Source: Piscinibacter sp. XHJ-5
Lineage (GTDB): Bacteria > Pseudomonadota > Gammaproteobacteria > Burkholderiales > Burkholderiaceae_C
NCBI RefSeq assembly: GCF_029855045.1
Contig: NZ_CP123228.1
Span: forward strand, 3,596,001 to 3,660,000
DNA length: 64,000 nt
Direction of reading: 5' to 3'
Shown here in pieces: positions 7,966 to 16,383 of this stretch. Made by a program: the position numbers and the translations under genes. How positions within the stretch are numbered: position 1 is the stretch's first letter; every line of letters starts with the position of its first letter. The notes below the pieces were generated by a model. The model ran no database searches and had not been told where the DNA came from. It was given only the letters and a program-made list of their open reading frames with translations.

Positions 7966-9455
7966 GTCTTGCGCTGCCGCAGCCCGCCGCGGCGGTCGAC
8001 CGGCCCTGGCCCACCGTCGACTGGCCGGTTTCCGCCCCTGAAGCAGAGGGCGTCGATTCCACCGCCCTCGCCTCGCTGATCGATTTCGGCGCAGCGAGCG
8101 AGATGGACAGTCTGCTCGTCGCCCGCCACGGCAGCATCGTGCTCGAGGCGCACTACGCGCCGTTTCGCGCCGGGATGCGGCACGCCGTCCATTCGGCCAC
8201 CAAGGGGGTGATCGGCACGCTGGCCGGGATCGCGCTGCACCAGGGGCTTCTGCCGCGCCTCGACCAGCCCATCGTGGAGCTGTTCGGCGACCGCCGCATC
8301 GCGTCGCTGGACGAGCGCAAGAAGGCAATCACGGTGCAGCACCTGCTCGACATGACCTCCGGCATCGACTGGCAGGAGCCGTTGTCAGGCGCGCCGAGAA
8401 CCGCCATCGAGATGGAGCGCAGCGCTGACTGGCAGCAGTTCGTGCTCGACCGGCCGATGGCGCGCGCGCCGGGCGAGGCCTTCGACTACAACAGCGGCAA
8501 CTCCCAACTGCTGTCCGCGCTGGTCGGCCGCGTCGCCGGTCGCAGCGCACGTGGCTACGCCGAGGAAGCGCTCTTCAAGCCGCTCGGCATCCGCGATCTC
8601 GCCTGGCGACAGGATCCGCAGGGCGTTTCCACCGGCGGCTACGGCCTGTACCTGCAGCCGCGCGACATGGCGAAGATCGGCCATCTGTACCTGCGCGATG
8701 GCGTGTGGGACGGCCGGCGCCTGCTGCCGCGCGGCTGGGTCGATTCGATCCGCGGCAGCCTCATCGACATGCGGCTCGGCGGCGTCACGCCGTTTCGCTA
8801 CGCCAACGGATGGTGGGTGCTGCCCGAATACGGCGCCTACATGGCCGCGGGCTACCACCGGCAGCTCATCGTCGTGATGCCGGCCCTGGACGCCGTCGCC
8901 GTGACCACCGGACGCGGCAACTTCTCGTTCGTCGAGCTGATGAAGGGCTTGCGCGCCGCGATGAGGTCGGACAGCCCGCTGCCAGCGAATCCGAAGGGCG
9001 AGGCTCTTCTGGCGCGGCATGTCGAGGAAGCCACGGCGGAGCGGCGATCGCCGGTGCGGCCAGCACCGGACCTTGGTCGCGCGGTGTCGCGACGATGGTT
9101 CCGCTTCGAGCCCAATGCGCTGGGCGTGCAGTCGCTGCAGCTCGACCTGGAGGCGGCGGAGGGGTCTTACCAGATCGAGCTCGAGCCGCTCCGGCCGGGC
9201 CTGCCGCCGCGACGCCTGCGCGGGGCGATCGGCCTCGACGGCCTGTTCCGCGTAGGCGAGGCGTCGAGCGGCTACACCGCCGTCAAGGGGACATGGACCG
9301 GCGACGACACCTTCGTGCTGCTGTTCCGCTTCGTCGTCGAGGGCGGCTCGTCGAGCTACCTGCTGCGTTTCGGAGATCCGCGCTCCGTGGAAGTGCAATT
9401 CGAAAACGCATGGGGGGAGCGAACGGTGCTTCGCGGGGTCGGCGAGGGGCCGTGA
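7935..9455 (+). CDS. Serine hydrolase, beta-lactamase/esterase fold, exported
   Basis: This 506-residue protein has an N-terminal signal peptide (about 1-20, ending PAAA) and a class C beta-lactamase-like domain. The catalytic SxxK is Ser87-Ala-Thr-Lys90, followed by the Tyr motif at 185 (FDYNSGNS). The last ~150 residues form an extra domain without a recognised name. The GTG start lies inside the end of the cyclase gene, preceded by AGGGAA. Relatives include esterases and 6-aminohexanoate-dimer hydrolases. Antibiotic hydrolysis is not implied. Confidence 0.87.
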   Translation: MRAAGWLVALSLALPQPAAAVDRPWPTVDWPVSAPEAEGVDSTALASLIDFGAASEMDSLLVARHGSIVLEAHYAPFRAGMRHAVHSATKGVIGTLAGIALHQGLLPRLDQPIVELFGDRRIASLDERKKAITVQHLLDMTSGIDWQEPLSGAPRTAIEMERSADWQQFVLDRPMARAPGEAFDYNSGNSQLLSALVGRVAGRSARGYAEEALFKPLGIRDLAWRQDPQGVSTGGYGLYLQPRDMAKIGHLYLRDGVWDGRRLLPRGWVDSIRGSLIDMRLGGVTPFRYANGWWVLPEYGAYMAAGYHRQLIVVMPALDAVAVTTGRGNFSFVELMKGLRAAMRSDSPLPANPKGEALLARHVEEATAERRSPVRPAPDLGRAVSRRWFRFEPNALGVQSLQLDLEAAEGSYQIELEPLRPGLPPRRLRGAIGLDGLFRVGEASSGYTAVKGTWTGDDTFVLLFRFVVEGGSSSYLLRFGDPRSVEVQFENAWGERTVLRGVGEGP

Positions 9456-9774
9456 GCATCTTTCGAGCGCACTCTAACCTCGCGAAGTGTATGCCACGGT
9501 TAAGCCAGTCCCGGAGCACTTGTCAGTCAACCCGTAACGCCTTCTTTTTCTGCAAATTCAATGACTTATGCTATCTATCTAGAGTAATTCATCAAGCGTA
9601 TCCCACAGGGAAACCACCCGATTGACGAAGAGGTCGTACATCTCGACCATCCACATTGGCCTGACCACTTGGCCATTGCCGTCGGCCGTCTCATGCCCAT
9701 CCATGCCAACGATCCGGCAGCAGGCGGTCGCCGAGCTTCCGGCCGGAAGCCGACAGACTGACACCAAGCCATCC
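9456..9774. other. Intergenic region upstream of the TRAP operon
   Basis: This 319-bp gap carries an unusually AT-rich patch for this genome (about 9540-9600, with CTATCTATCT and GTAATTC). It is the likely promoter region for the TRAP operon. No convincing pair of -35 and -10 boxes was found. The segment TGGCCTGACCACTTGGCCA near 9657-9675 has a partial inverted repeat and might be an operator. An open frame runs from 9622 into the DctQ gene but its early part is not family-like. Confidence 0.4.
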
Positions 9775-10359
9775 ATGGACGACACCCTGAGCCGCGACAC
9801 CGCGACGCCCGAGGCGCATCTCATCAACGAGGCGGGCGAGTTCGAGATCCACGACGAGGCCATCGACCTCGCTCGTTATCGGGCGGAAGACTGGCTGGCC
9901 CTGGCGCTGTTCTGGCTGCTCGGGCTCACGGTCTTCTACCAGTTCTTCACCCGCTACGCGCTGAACGATTCGGCCGCATGGACCGAGGAGATCGCTCGCT
10001 ACCTGCTGGTCACGACCGTGTTCGTCGGCGCCGCCATGTGCGTGCGCAAGAACAACCACATCCAGGTCGACTTCTTCTACCACCTGCTGCCCGCGCGGCT
10101 GATGCGGGTGATGTCGACACTGGTCGACCTGGTGCGCATCGTCTTCTTCGCTGCCTGCATCGGCCTCACCTGGCAGCTCATGCAGCGCATAGGCTCGAGC
10201 CGCATGGCGGTGGTCGATCTGCCCATGGGGCTCGTCTACGGCGCGGTGCTGGTCGGATTCGGGTTGATGACGTGGCGCTCGATCGGTGTCGCCGTCGCCA
10301 ACTGGAAGCGCGGCGCCTCCGTGCTCGAGAAGCCGGAGCTGGCGGAGATGCAGCCATGA
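9775..10359 (+). CDS. TRAP transporter small permease (DctQ type)
   Basis: This 194-residue inner-membrane protein is the small subunit of a tripartite ATP-independent periplasmic transporter. Four membrane segments are evident after a charged N-terminus. The family motif is clear: a Phe-rich helix ending FFTRYAL, then AWTEEIARYLLV, then VRKNNHIQVDFF. The ATG at 9775 begins the protein; an in-frame ATG at 9622 exists, but the extra 51 residues are not family-like. The stop overlaps the large permease start (ATGA), so the subunits are coupled. Confidence 0.92.
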   Translation: MDDTLSRDTATPEAHLINEAGEFEIHDEAIDLARYRAEDWLALALFWLLGLTVFYQFFTRYALNDSAAWTEEIARYLLVTTVFVGAAMCVRKNNHIQVDFFYHLLPARLMRVMSTLVDLVRIVFFAACIGLTWQLMQRIGSSRMAVVDLPMGLVYGAVLVGFGLMTWRSIGVAVANWKRGASVLEKPELAEMQP

Positions 10360-11759
10360 GCCCGGGCGCGTTCAAGCTGCTGTTCCTGGCAATGATGGGC
10401 GCCGGCATCCCGGTGGCCATCGCCATGGCCGGCGCATCCCTGGTCTACGTGCTGATCGCCGGCAACCCGCCGCCCTTCGTCGTGATCCATCGCATGGTCG
10501 GTGGCATCGACAGCTTCCCGCTTCTCGCGGTGCCGTTCTTCATCCTTGCCGGCAACCTGATGAACGTCGGCGGCATCACCACGCGCATCTACAACTTCGC
10601 GCTATCGCTGGTGGGCTGGCTCAAGGGCGGCCTGGGACACGTGAACATCGTCGGCTCGGTGGTGTTCGCCGGCATGAGCGGCACGGCCATCGCCGACGCA
10701 GCCGGGCTCGGCACGATCGAGATCAAGGCGATGCGCGAGCAAGGCTATGCGCCGGAGTTCGCGGTTGGCGTGACGGCCGCCTCGGCGACCCTCGGTCCCA
10801 TCATTCCGCCTTCGCTGCCCTTCGTCATCTACGGCATGTTCGCCAACGTGTCGGTCGGCGCGCTGTTCCTCGCCGGCCTGATGCCGGGCGCGGTGATGAC
10901 GCTGCTGATGATGCTCACGGTCGCGTGGTTCGCCCATCGCAACGGCTGGGGCCGCGACACCAAGCTGGAGTGGCACCGGGTGCGCAAGGCCTTCGCCGAG
11001 CTGGCCGTCGTGGTCGTGTTCCCGCTGGGCTTGTGGCTCGCGGCCCAGGCAGGCGCGAGCATGACGGTGGCGTTCCCCTTGGCGATGGCGCTGCTGCTCG
11101 GCGCGGATCGCTACTTCGGCTTCAGCGCCGTGCTGCCGATCATGACGCCGGTGCTGCTGATCGGCGGCATGACCACGGGCGTGTTCACCGCCACCGAAGG
11201 CGCGATCGCGGCCTCGGTGTGGGCGCTGTTCCTGGGTGTCGTGTGGTACCGCACCTTGAGCTGGAGGATGTTCGTCAAGGCCTCGATGGACACGGTGGAG
11301 ACGACGGCCACCGTGCTCCTCATCGTTGCCGCGGCGTCCATCTTCGGCTGGATGCTCACCGCCACCCGCACCACCGAGATGATCGCGCAGTGGATCCTGA
11401 CCTTCGCCAACGAGCCATGGGAGTTCCTCCTTCTGGCCAACGCGCTGATGCTCTTCGTCGGCTGCTTCCTCGAGCCCACGGCGGCCATCACCATCCTCGT
11501 GCCCATCCTGCTGCCCATCGTGCATCAGCTCGGCATCGATCCGATCCACTTCGGCCTGGTGATGGTGCTCAACCTGATGATCGGCCTGCTGCATCCGCCG
11601 ATGGGCCTGGTGCTGTTCGTCCTGGCGCGCGTCGCGCGGCTGTCGGTCGAGCGCACGACGATGGCCATCCTGCCGTGGCTCGTCCCGCTGCTGGCGTCGC
11701 TGGCGCTGGTCACCTTCATTCCTTCGATTTCACTGTGGCTGCCCAAGGCTCTCGGGTGA
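10356..11759 (+). CDS. TRAP transporter large permease (DctM type)
   Basis: This 467-residue, highly hydrophobic protein with about 12 membrane segments is the transport channel of the TRAP system and is driven by a sodium or proton gradient. Family hallmarks are AVPFFILAGNLMNVGGIT, GHVNIVGSVVFAGMSGTAIAD, the proline-rich GPIIPPSLPFVIYG and the C-terminal GLLHPPMGLVLF. The ATG at 10356 overlaps the DctQ stop. The binding-protein gene follows 43 bp later. The substrate class (C4-dicarboxylate or another organic acid) cannot be assigned. Confidence 0.95.
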   Translation: MSPGAFKLLFLAMMGAGIPVAIAMAGASLVYVLIAGNPPPFVVIHRMVGGIDSFPLLAVPFFILAGNLMNVGGITTRIYNFALSLVGWLKGGLGHVNIVGSVVFAGMSGTAIADAAGLGTIEIKAMREQGYAPEFAVGVTAASATLGPIIPPSLPFVIYGMFANVSVGALFLAGLMPGAVMTLLMMLTVAWFAHRNGWGRDTKLEWHRVRKAFAELAVVVVFPLGLWLAAQAGASMTVAFPLAMALLLGADRYFGFSAVLPIMTPVLLIGGMTTGVFTATEGAIAASVWALFLGVVWYRTLSWRMFVKASMDTVETTATVLLIVAAASIFGWMLTATRTTEMIAQWILTFANEPWEFLLLANALMLFVGCFLEPTAAITILVPILLPIVHQLGIDPIHFGLVMVLNLMIGLLHPPMGLVLFVLARVARLSVERTTMAILPWLVPLLASLALVTFIPSISLWLPKALG

Positions 11760-11802
11760 GGCAGCCGTCCCGCCCGCTCTCTCAACAAGACAGGAGACTC
11801 CG

Positions 11803-12786
11803 ATGAAACGCAACACGCTCAAGCGGCTCGGCGGCCTCGCACTGCTGGCCGCCCTCGGCCTCGCCGGCGCCGCGCAGGCCCAGACGAAGCTCAAGTGGGC
11901 TCACGTGTACGAAGTCAGCGAGGCGTACCACAAGCAGGCGCTTTGGGCGGCCGAGGAGATCAAGAAGCGCACCAACGGCAAGTACCAGATCGAGGTGTTT
12001 CCGGCGTCGACGCTGGGCAAGGAGACCGACATCAACCAGGGTCTCACGCTCGGAACGGTGGACATCATCTACACCGGCATGGCCTTCGCGGGCCGCACGT
12101 ATCCGCCGATGTCGATTGCCTCGGGTCCGTTCATCTTCCGCGACTTCAGCCATTGGCAGGCCTTTCGCAACGGCCCGATCTTCAAGGAGCTCGCCCAGCA
12201 GTACGAGGTGAAAAGCGGCGGCCACCACATCGCCGGCTACACCTACTACGGCCAGCGCCACCTGACGGCCAACAAGATCGTGCAGAAGCCCGACGACATG
12301 AAGGGCATGAAGCTGCGGGTGCCCGACGCGCCGCTGATGATGATGTTCCCCAAGGCGGTCGGCGCGAACCCGACCCCCATCGCCTTCGCCGAGGTCTACC
12401 TGGCGCTGCAGAACGGCACCGTCGACGCCCAGGAGAACCCGCTGCCCACCATCGACGCGAAGAAGTTCTACGAGGTGCAGAAGTACATCGTGCTCACCGG
12501 GCACATCACCGAGTCGCTGGTGACCATCGTCGGCTCGGGCACCTGGAGCAAGCTCTCGGCCGACGAGAAGAAGGTCTTCGGCGACGTCCTCTGGGAGGCT
12601 TCGAACACCGCCACGCAGGAGATCGTCGCGGCCGAGAACGCCCTGGTCGGCGAGTTCGAGAAGCGCGGCAAGACGGTGGTCAAGGTCGACCGCGGGCCGT
12701 TCATCCAGGCGGTGCAGAAGGCGGTGACGGCGCCCGACGCACCGTGGCCGAAGGAGCTGTACGACCGGGTGCAGGCGGTGAAGTGA
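11803..12786 (+). CDS. TRAP transporter solute-binding protein (DctP type)
   Basis: This 327-residue periplasmic binding protein has a signal peptide (about 1-26, ending AAQAQ). The DctP-family core includes LKWAHVYEVSEAYHKQA near the N-terminus, the substrate-pocket region MKLRVPDAPLMMMFPKAVG with its conserved Arg, and NGTVDAQENPLPTID. It follows the large permease with an AGGAGA ribosome binding site. A hairpin at 12797-12832 closes the operon. The pocket suggests a carboxylate ligand, as in most of the family, but the specific compound is unknown. Confidence 0.94.
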   Translation: MKRNTLKRLGGLALLAALGLAGAAQAQTKLKWAHVYEVSEAYHKQALWAAEEIKKRTNGKYQIEVFPASTLGKETDINQGLTLGTVDIIYTGMAFAGRTYPPMSIASGPFIFRDFSHWQAFRNGPIFKELAQQYEVKSGGHHIAGYTYYGQRHLTANKIVQKPDDMKGMKLRVPDAPLMMMFPKAVGANPTPIAFAEVYLALQNGTVDAQENPLPTIDAKKFYEVQKYIVLTGHITESLVTIVGSGTWSKLSADEKKVFGDVLWEASNTATQEIVAAENALVGEFEKRGKTVVKVDRGPFIQAVQKAVTAPDAPWPKELYDRVQAVK

Positions 12787-12796
12787 GGCAATGAAG

Positions 12797-12832
12797 CCTG
12801 TCGGGGGTGAAGCGCAGCGCAGCCCCGACGGG
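12797..12832. terminator. Hairpin between convergent genes
   Basis: A 10-bp stem (CCTGTCGGGG against CCCCGACGGG, one G-T wobble) with a 16-nt loop lies between dctP and the convergent yihY gene. There is no T-tract on either side, so it may be a weak bidirectional terminator or a dispersed repeat. It shares GTCGGGGGTG with the hairpin at 15884-15903. Confidence 0.5.
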
Positions 12833-12837
12833 CCGGC

Positions 12838-14076
12838 TCAATCCTCGATCAGCTCGCGAAGCGTCATCTCGCCGAGCCCTGCCCGCTGCCAGAACTTGCG
12901 CAGGGCCAGCCCCGGCTCCAGCAGCAGCTGCGACAGCAGCGGTGCGGCCTTGGTCGTCGCGGGATCGCAGAGCAGCACGTAACGCTGCGCCCCCGATTCG
13001 TCCAGCCGGCCGGCCCAATCGATGGCCACCAGCGTCTCGAGGATCGGCTCGATCTGCAGCGGATCGGTGCGCAGCGCTTGCGACAGCTCGGCCAGGGCGA
13101 GGCCATGGCTCGACATCTGACGCGCGCGCGCCAGCGCACGCAGGATGGTCACCGCGAGGTGCAGACGCGAGCCCGGGATGTCGGGCAGGCGCACGACGCG
13201 CATCTGCAGGCTTGGGGCGTAGGCCGCGATCACCGCGCCGAGCAGCACGATGACCCAGCCGAGATAGATCCACACGAGGAAGATCGGCACGGTGGCAAAG
13301 GCGCCGTACACCATCGCGTATCCAGGCACCTGTCGCAGGTACCAGCCCAGCACCCGCTTGGCGATCTCGAAGCCGAGGGCGACGAAGAAGCCGCCGGCAA
13401 AGGCATGCGTCCAGCGCACGGTGGTGTTCGGCACGTAATGGAAAAGTCCCGCCATGCCGATGGCGATGAGCACGAACACCAGCGAGTCCAGCAGCAAGGT
13501 GACGCCTCCCGGCGGCGTGCCGACGATGCCCTGGGATGCAGACAGCGCGTACGACGTGACCGTCAGGCTGGCTCCGAGCAGCAGCGGGCCCAGCGTCACG
13601 GCGGCCCAGTACACCAGCACACGTTGGGTGATCGGCCGAGGCGTGCGCACGCGCCAGATCGCGTTCAGCGTGCGGTCTATCGTCAGCATCAGCGCGATCG
13701 CCGTGAAGACGAGGAACACCAGGCCGACGGTGCCCAGGCGGTTGGCCTTGCTGGCGAATTGCGTGAGCGCCGACAGCACCGGCTTGGCGATCGTCGGAGG
13801 CACGAGCGACTGCAGGAAGTACTTCTCGACGTTGCTCTGGAAGGTGGCGAACATCGGAAAGGCGGAGAAGATCGCCAGCATCACGGTGACCAGCGGGACC
13901 AGCGAGATCAGCGTGGTGAAGGTGAGGCTGCTGGCAGTGATGCCGAGCCTGTCCTCGCGAAAGCGCTGGCGCAGCGTCTTCATCGTGTCCAGCCACGGCC
14001 AGGTCTGCAGCGTCTGCACCAGGCGCGCGAGCTGTCCACGCCAGCTCGCACTGAACGTCGTCGTCGGGGAATTCAT
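12838..14076 (-). CDS. YihY/BrkB family inner-membrane protein
   Basis: This 412-residue protein belongs to the YihY/virulence factor BrkB family, which has six predicted membrane segments. The family region covers about residues 30-300 and includes REDRLGITASSLTFTTLISLVPLVTV, the RVLVYWAAVTLGPLLLG helix and YLGWVIVLLGAVIAAY. The roughly 110-residue cytoplasmic C-terminus looks like a winged-helix-type domain (ALAELSQALRTDPLQIEPILETLVAIDWAG), as in the longer family members. Despite older names it is not a ribonuclease. The function is not established. Confidence 0.88.
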   Translation of the reverse strand: MNSPTTTFSASWRGQLARLVQTLQTWPWLDTMKTLRQRFREDRLGITASSLTFTTLISLVPLVTVMLAIFSAFPMFATFQSNVEKYFLQSLVPPTIAKPVLSALTQFASKANRLGTVGLVFLVFTAIALMLTIDRTLNAIWRVRTPRPITQRVLVYWAAVTLGPLLLGASLTVTSYALSASQGIVGTPPGGVTLLLDSLVFVLIAIGMAGLFHYVPNTTVRWTHAFAGGFFVALGFEIAKRVLGWYLRQVPGYAMVYGAFATVPIFLVWIYLGWVIVLLGAVIAAYAPSLQMRVVRLPDIPGSRLHLAVTILRALARARQMSSHGLALAELSQALRTDPLQIEPILETLVAIDWAGRLDESGAQRYVLLCDPATTKAAPLLSQLLLEPGLALRKFWQRAGLGEMTLRELIED

Positions 14077-14095
14077 CGCTGGCTATGATGCCTCA

Positions 14096-14473
14096 ATGCC
14101 CCCGCTGCCCCCTCTGCCGTCCACCGTCGCACGCACCCGTGCAGCAGCCGTGGCGAGCCTGCTCGGGCTGATCGTGCTGGGCCTCGCGTGGGAGCTCTGG
14201 CTGGCGCCGACCGGACAGAAGCTGCTCGCGTGGAAGGTGCTGCCGCTCACGATCCCGCTGGCCGGCTTGCTGAAGAACCGCATGTACACGTACCGCTGGG
14301 TCAGCCTGCTGGTGTGGGTCTACTTCACCGAGGGGGTCGTACGCGCGACCAGCGATCACGGTCCCGGCGTGCCGCTGGCGGTCATCGAGGTGGTGCTGTG
14401 CCTGGTGCTGTTCGCTGCCTGCGCGACGCATGTGCGCTGGCGGCTGCAGCAGGCAAAGGATGGTCATGCATGA
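14096..14473 (+). CDS. DUF2069 membrane protein
   Basis: This 125-residue protein matches the DUF2069 family of small inner-membrane proteins. It has four hydrophobic segments, and the central KNRMYTYRWVSLLVWVYFTEG is characteristic. The ATG at 14096 is only 19 bp from the divergent yihY start. A -10-like TATGAT at 14085-14090 lies six bases before the ATG, so any transcript from it would be almost leaderless. The stop overlaps the start of the FAD dehydrogenase gene (ATGA). Function unknown. Confidence 0.85.
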   Translation: MPPLPPLPSTVARTRAAAVASLLGLIVLGLAWELWLAPTGQKLLAWKVLPLTIPLAGLLKNRMYTYRWVSLLVWVYFTEGVVRATSDHGPGVPLAVIEVVLCLVLFAACATHVRWRLQQAKDGHA

Positions 14474-15873
14474 ATGAGCTCCTGGACGACTTGCGTGCCG
14501 CCGTCGGCGAGCGCCACGTGCTGCACGACGGCGACCTGTCGGCGTGGGAGATCGACTGGCGCAAGCGCTACCGCGGCCGGGCGCTGGCCGTGGTCCGCCC
14601 GGGATCGACCGCCGAAGTCGCCGCCGCCATGGCCGCCTGCGCGGCGCACGGCGCGAGCGTGGTGCCGCAAGGCGGCAATACCGGCCTGGTGGGCGGCTCG
14701 GTGCCCGATGCGAGCGGCTCGCAAGTGTTGCTCAGCCTGACCCGGCTCAACCGCATTCGGGAGCTCGACACCGCCAACCTCACGATGACGGTCGACGCCG
14801 GCTGCGTGCTGCAGACGGTGCAGGAACACGCGCAGGCCAATGGCCTGCTGTTTCCGCTCAGCCTGGCCGCCGAAGGAAGCTGCACCATCGGCGGCAACCT
14901 CGCGACCAACGCCGGGGGCACGCAGGTGCTGCGCTACGGCAACGCACGCGAGCTGTGCCTCGGGCTCGAGGTGGTCACGGCCGCCGGCGAGGTCTGGGAC
15001 GGCCTGAGCGGATTGCGCAAGGACAACACCGGCTACGACCTGCGCGATCTGTTCATCGGCAGCGAGGGCACGCTGGGCATCATCACCGGCGCGACGCTCA
15101 AGCTCTTCCCGCAGCCAGCCGCGGTCACCACGGCCCTCGCCGCGGTGGCGTCCATGGAGCTCGCGGTGCAGCTGCTGCAGCGCGCCCAGGCGCGTCTCGG
15201 GGCGGGCCTCACCGGCTTCGAGGTGATGGGCGAGTTCGCGCTGACGCTCGTGCGGCGGCACTTCCCCCAGCTCGCGCAACCGCTGCCGCCGTCTCCGTGG
15301 ATGGTGCTGCTGGAGCAGTCGGACACGGAAGGCGAGGTGCACGCACGCTCGCTGTTCGAGTCGCTGCTCGAATCGGCGCTCGAAGACGGCCTCATCGCCG
15401 ACGCGGCGATCGCCGAAAGCCTGGAGCAGTCGCATGCCATGTGGCACCTGCGCGAATCCATCCCGCTGGCGCAAGCCGAGGAAGGGCTCAACGTCAAGCA
15501 CGACATCTCGCTGCCCGTGTCGCGCATCCCGGCCTTCGTCGCGAGCACCGACGCCGCGCTGTCGAAAGCCTTCCCCGGCGCGCGCCTGGTGGACTTCGGA
15601 CATCTCGGCGACGGCAACCTGCACTACAACGTGCAGGCGCCTGAAGGGGGGTCGGAAGCGGAGTTCCTGCGCGAGAACGAGGCAGCAGTCAACTCGCTGG
15701 TCTACGACGCAGTGGTCGCGCATGGCGGGTCGATCTCGGCGGAGCACGGCATCGGCGAATTGAAGCGCGAGGAGCTCAAGGTGCGCAAGGCGCCGGTGGC
15801 GCTGGCGCTGATGCGGGCGATCAAGCAGGCGCTCGATCCGCACGGGGTGCTGAATCCAGGGCGGGTGTTGTAG
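14470..15873 (+). CDS. FAD-binding dehydrogenase, GlcD / D-2-hydroxyacid type
   Basis: This 467-residue flavoprotein of the FAD_binding_4 plus FAD-oxidase C-terminal family probably oxidises a D-2-hydroxyacid such as D-lactate, glycolate or D-2-hydroxyglutarate. The FAD PP-loop PQGGNTGLVGGSVPD is at about 64-78 and a second FAD segment GGNLATNAGG at about 142. In the C-terminal half, VKHDISLPVSRIP, DFGHLGDGNLHYN and SAEHGIGELKREEL carry the metal and substrate histidines. The ATG overlaps the DUF2069 stop. No GlcE/GlcF subunits are adjacent, which suggests a stand-alone D-2-hydroxyglutarate or D-lactate dehydrogenase. Confidence 0.9.
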   Translation: MNELLDDLRAAVGERHVLHDGDLSAWEIDWRKRYRGRALAVVRPGSTAEVAAAMAACAAHGASVVPQGGNTGLVGGSVPDASGSQVLLSLTRLNRIRELDTANLTMTVDAGCVLQTVQEHAQANGLLFPLSLAAEGSCTIGGNLATNAGGTQVLRYGNARELCLGLEVVTAAGEVWDGLSGLRKDNTGYDLRDLFIGSEGTLGIITGATLKLFPQPAAVTTALAAVASMELAVQLLQRAQARLGAGLTGFEVMGEFALTLVRRHFPQLAQPLPPSPWMVLLEQSDTEGEVHARSLFESLLESALEDGLIADAAIAESLEQSHAMWHLRESIPLAQAEEGLNVKHDISLPVSRIPAFVASTDAALSKAFPGARLVDFGHLGDGNLHYNVQAPEGGSEAEFLRENEAAVNSLVYDAVVAHGGSISAEHGIGELKREELKVRKAPVALALMRAIKQALDPHGVLNPGRVL

Positions 15874-15883
15874 GCGCCACGCT

Positions 15884-15903
15884 GGTCGGGGGTGCCCCCG
15901 ACC
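15884..15903. terminator. Perfect hairpin between convergent genes
   Basis: GGTCGGGG-GTGC-CCCCGACC forms an 8-bp stem with a tetraloop, placed 11 bp after the FAD dehydrogenase stop and 4 bp from the convergent DUF1178 stop. It has no T-tract but is well placed to act on both strands. Confidence 0.55.
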
Positions 15904-15906
15904 GAC

Positions 15907-16359
15907 CTACTGGACAGTGCCCTTGATCGCGGCCGGGATGGGCAGTGACATGACCTCGATGCCCTCTTCCTTCAGCGCCTGCGCTTCTTCGCGCGTGGCG
16001 CGACCGCGGATGGCACGCTCGTCGACTTCGCCGTAGTGGATGCGGCGCGCCTCTTCGGCGAAACGGTCGCCGACGTCGACGGTGTTGGAGATGACGTGCT
16101 GCACCGCCTGCAGCCAGGCAGCCTGCATCGTCATGTCGATGGGCGCCTCGCCGACGCCCCGCTGGGCCGCAGCCGGCATGGGTTCGCGCGCGCCGGACAC
16201 GTTGAGCCGCGGGGCGGAAGGCAACCGCGTGATGGCGGCGTCGCCGCACAGCGGGCAGGCGACCAGCCCGCGTTCGCGCTGGGACTCGAAATCGTCGTCG
16301 GAGGCGAACCAGCCCTCGAAGCGGTGTTCGTGCGTGCAGCGCAGATCGAGGACCTTCAT
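15907..16359 (-). CDS. DUF1178 family protein
   Basis: This 150-residue protein is a DUF1178 family member. The N-terminal MKVLDLRCTHEHRFEGWF and the CPLCG pair (about 36-39) with Cys8 suggest a small zinc-ribbon-like head. A helical region follows (EAPIDMTMQAAWLQAVQHVI), then a conserved tail that includes DVGDRFAEEARRIHYGEVDERAIRG. It is the last gene of the nuo-DUF2818-Nudix series, 24 bp after the Nudix gene. Function unknown. Confidence 0.87.
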   Translation of the reverse strand: MKVLDLRCTHEHRFEGWFASDDDFESQRERGLVACPLCGDAAITRLPSAPRLNVSGAREPMPAAAQRGVGEAPIDMTMQAAWLQAVQHVISNTVDVGDRFAEEARRIHYGEVDERAIRGRATREEAQALKEEGIEVMSLPIPAAIKGTVQ

Positions 16360-16383
16360 GAAGGGATTATGACGACCCGCCGC

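Noticed and set aside
7935..9455. Antibiotic-resistance beta-lactamase
   Set aside because: The SxxK and Tyr motifs are shared by esterases and peptidases, and the extra C-terminal domain is unlike class C beta-lactamases.
9622..9774. Longer start for the TRAP small permease at 9622
   Set aside because: The extra 51 residues are not typical of the family, and the N-terminus from 9775 is already a complete DctQ protein.
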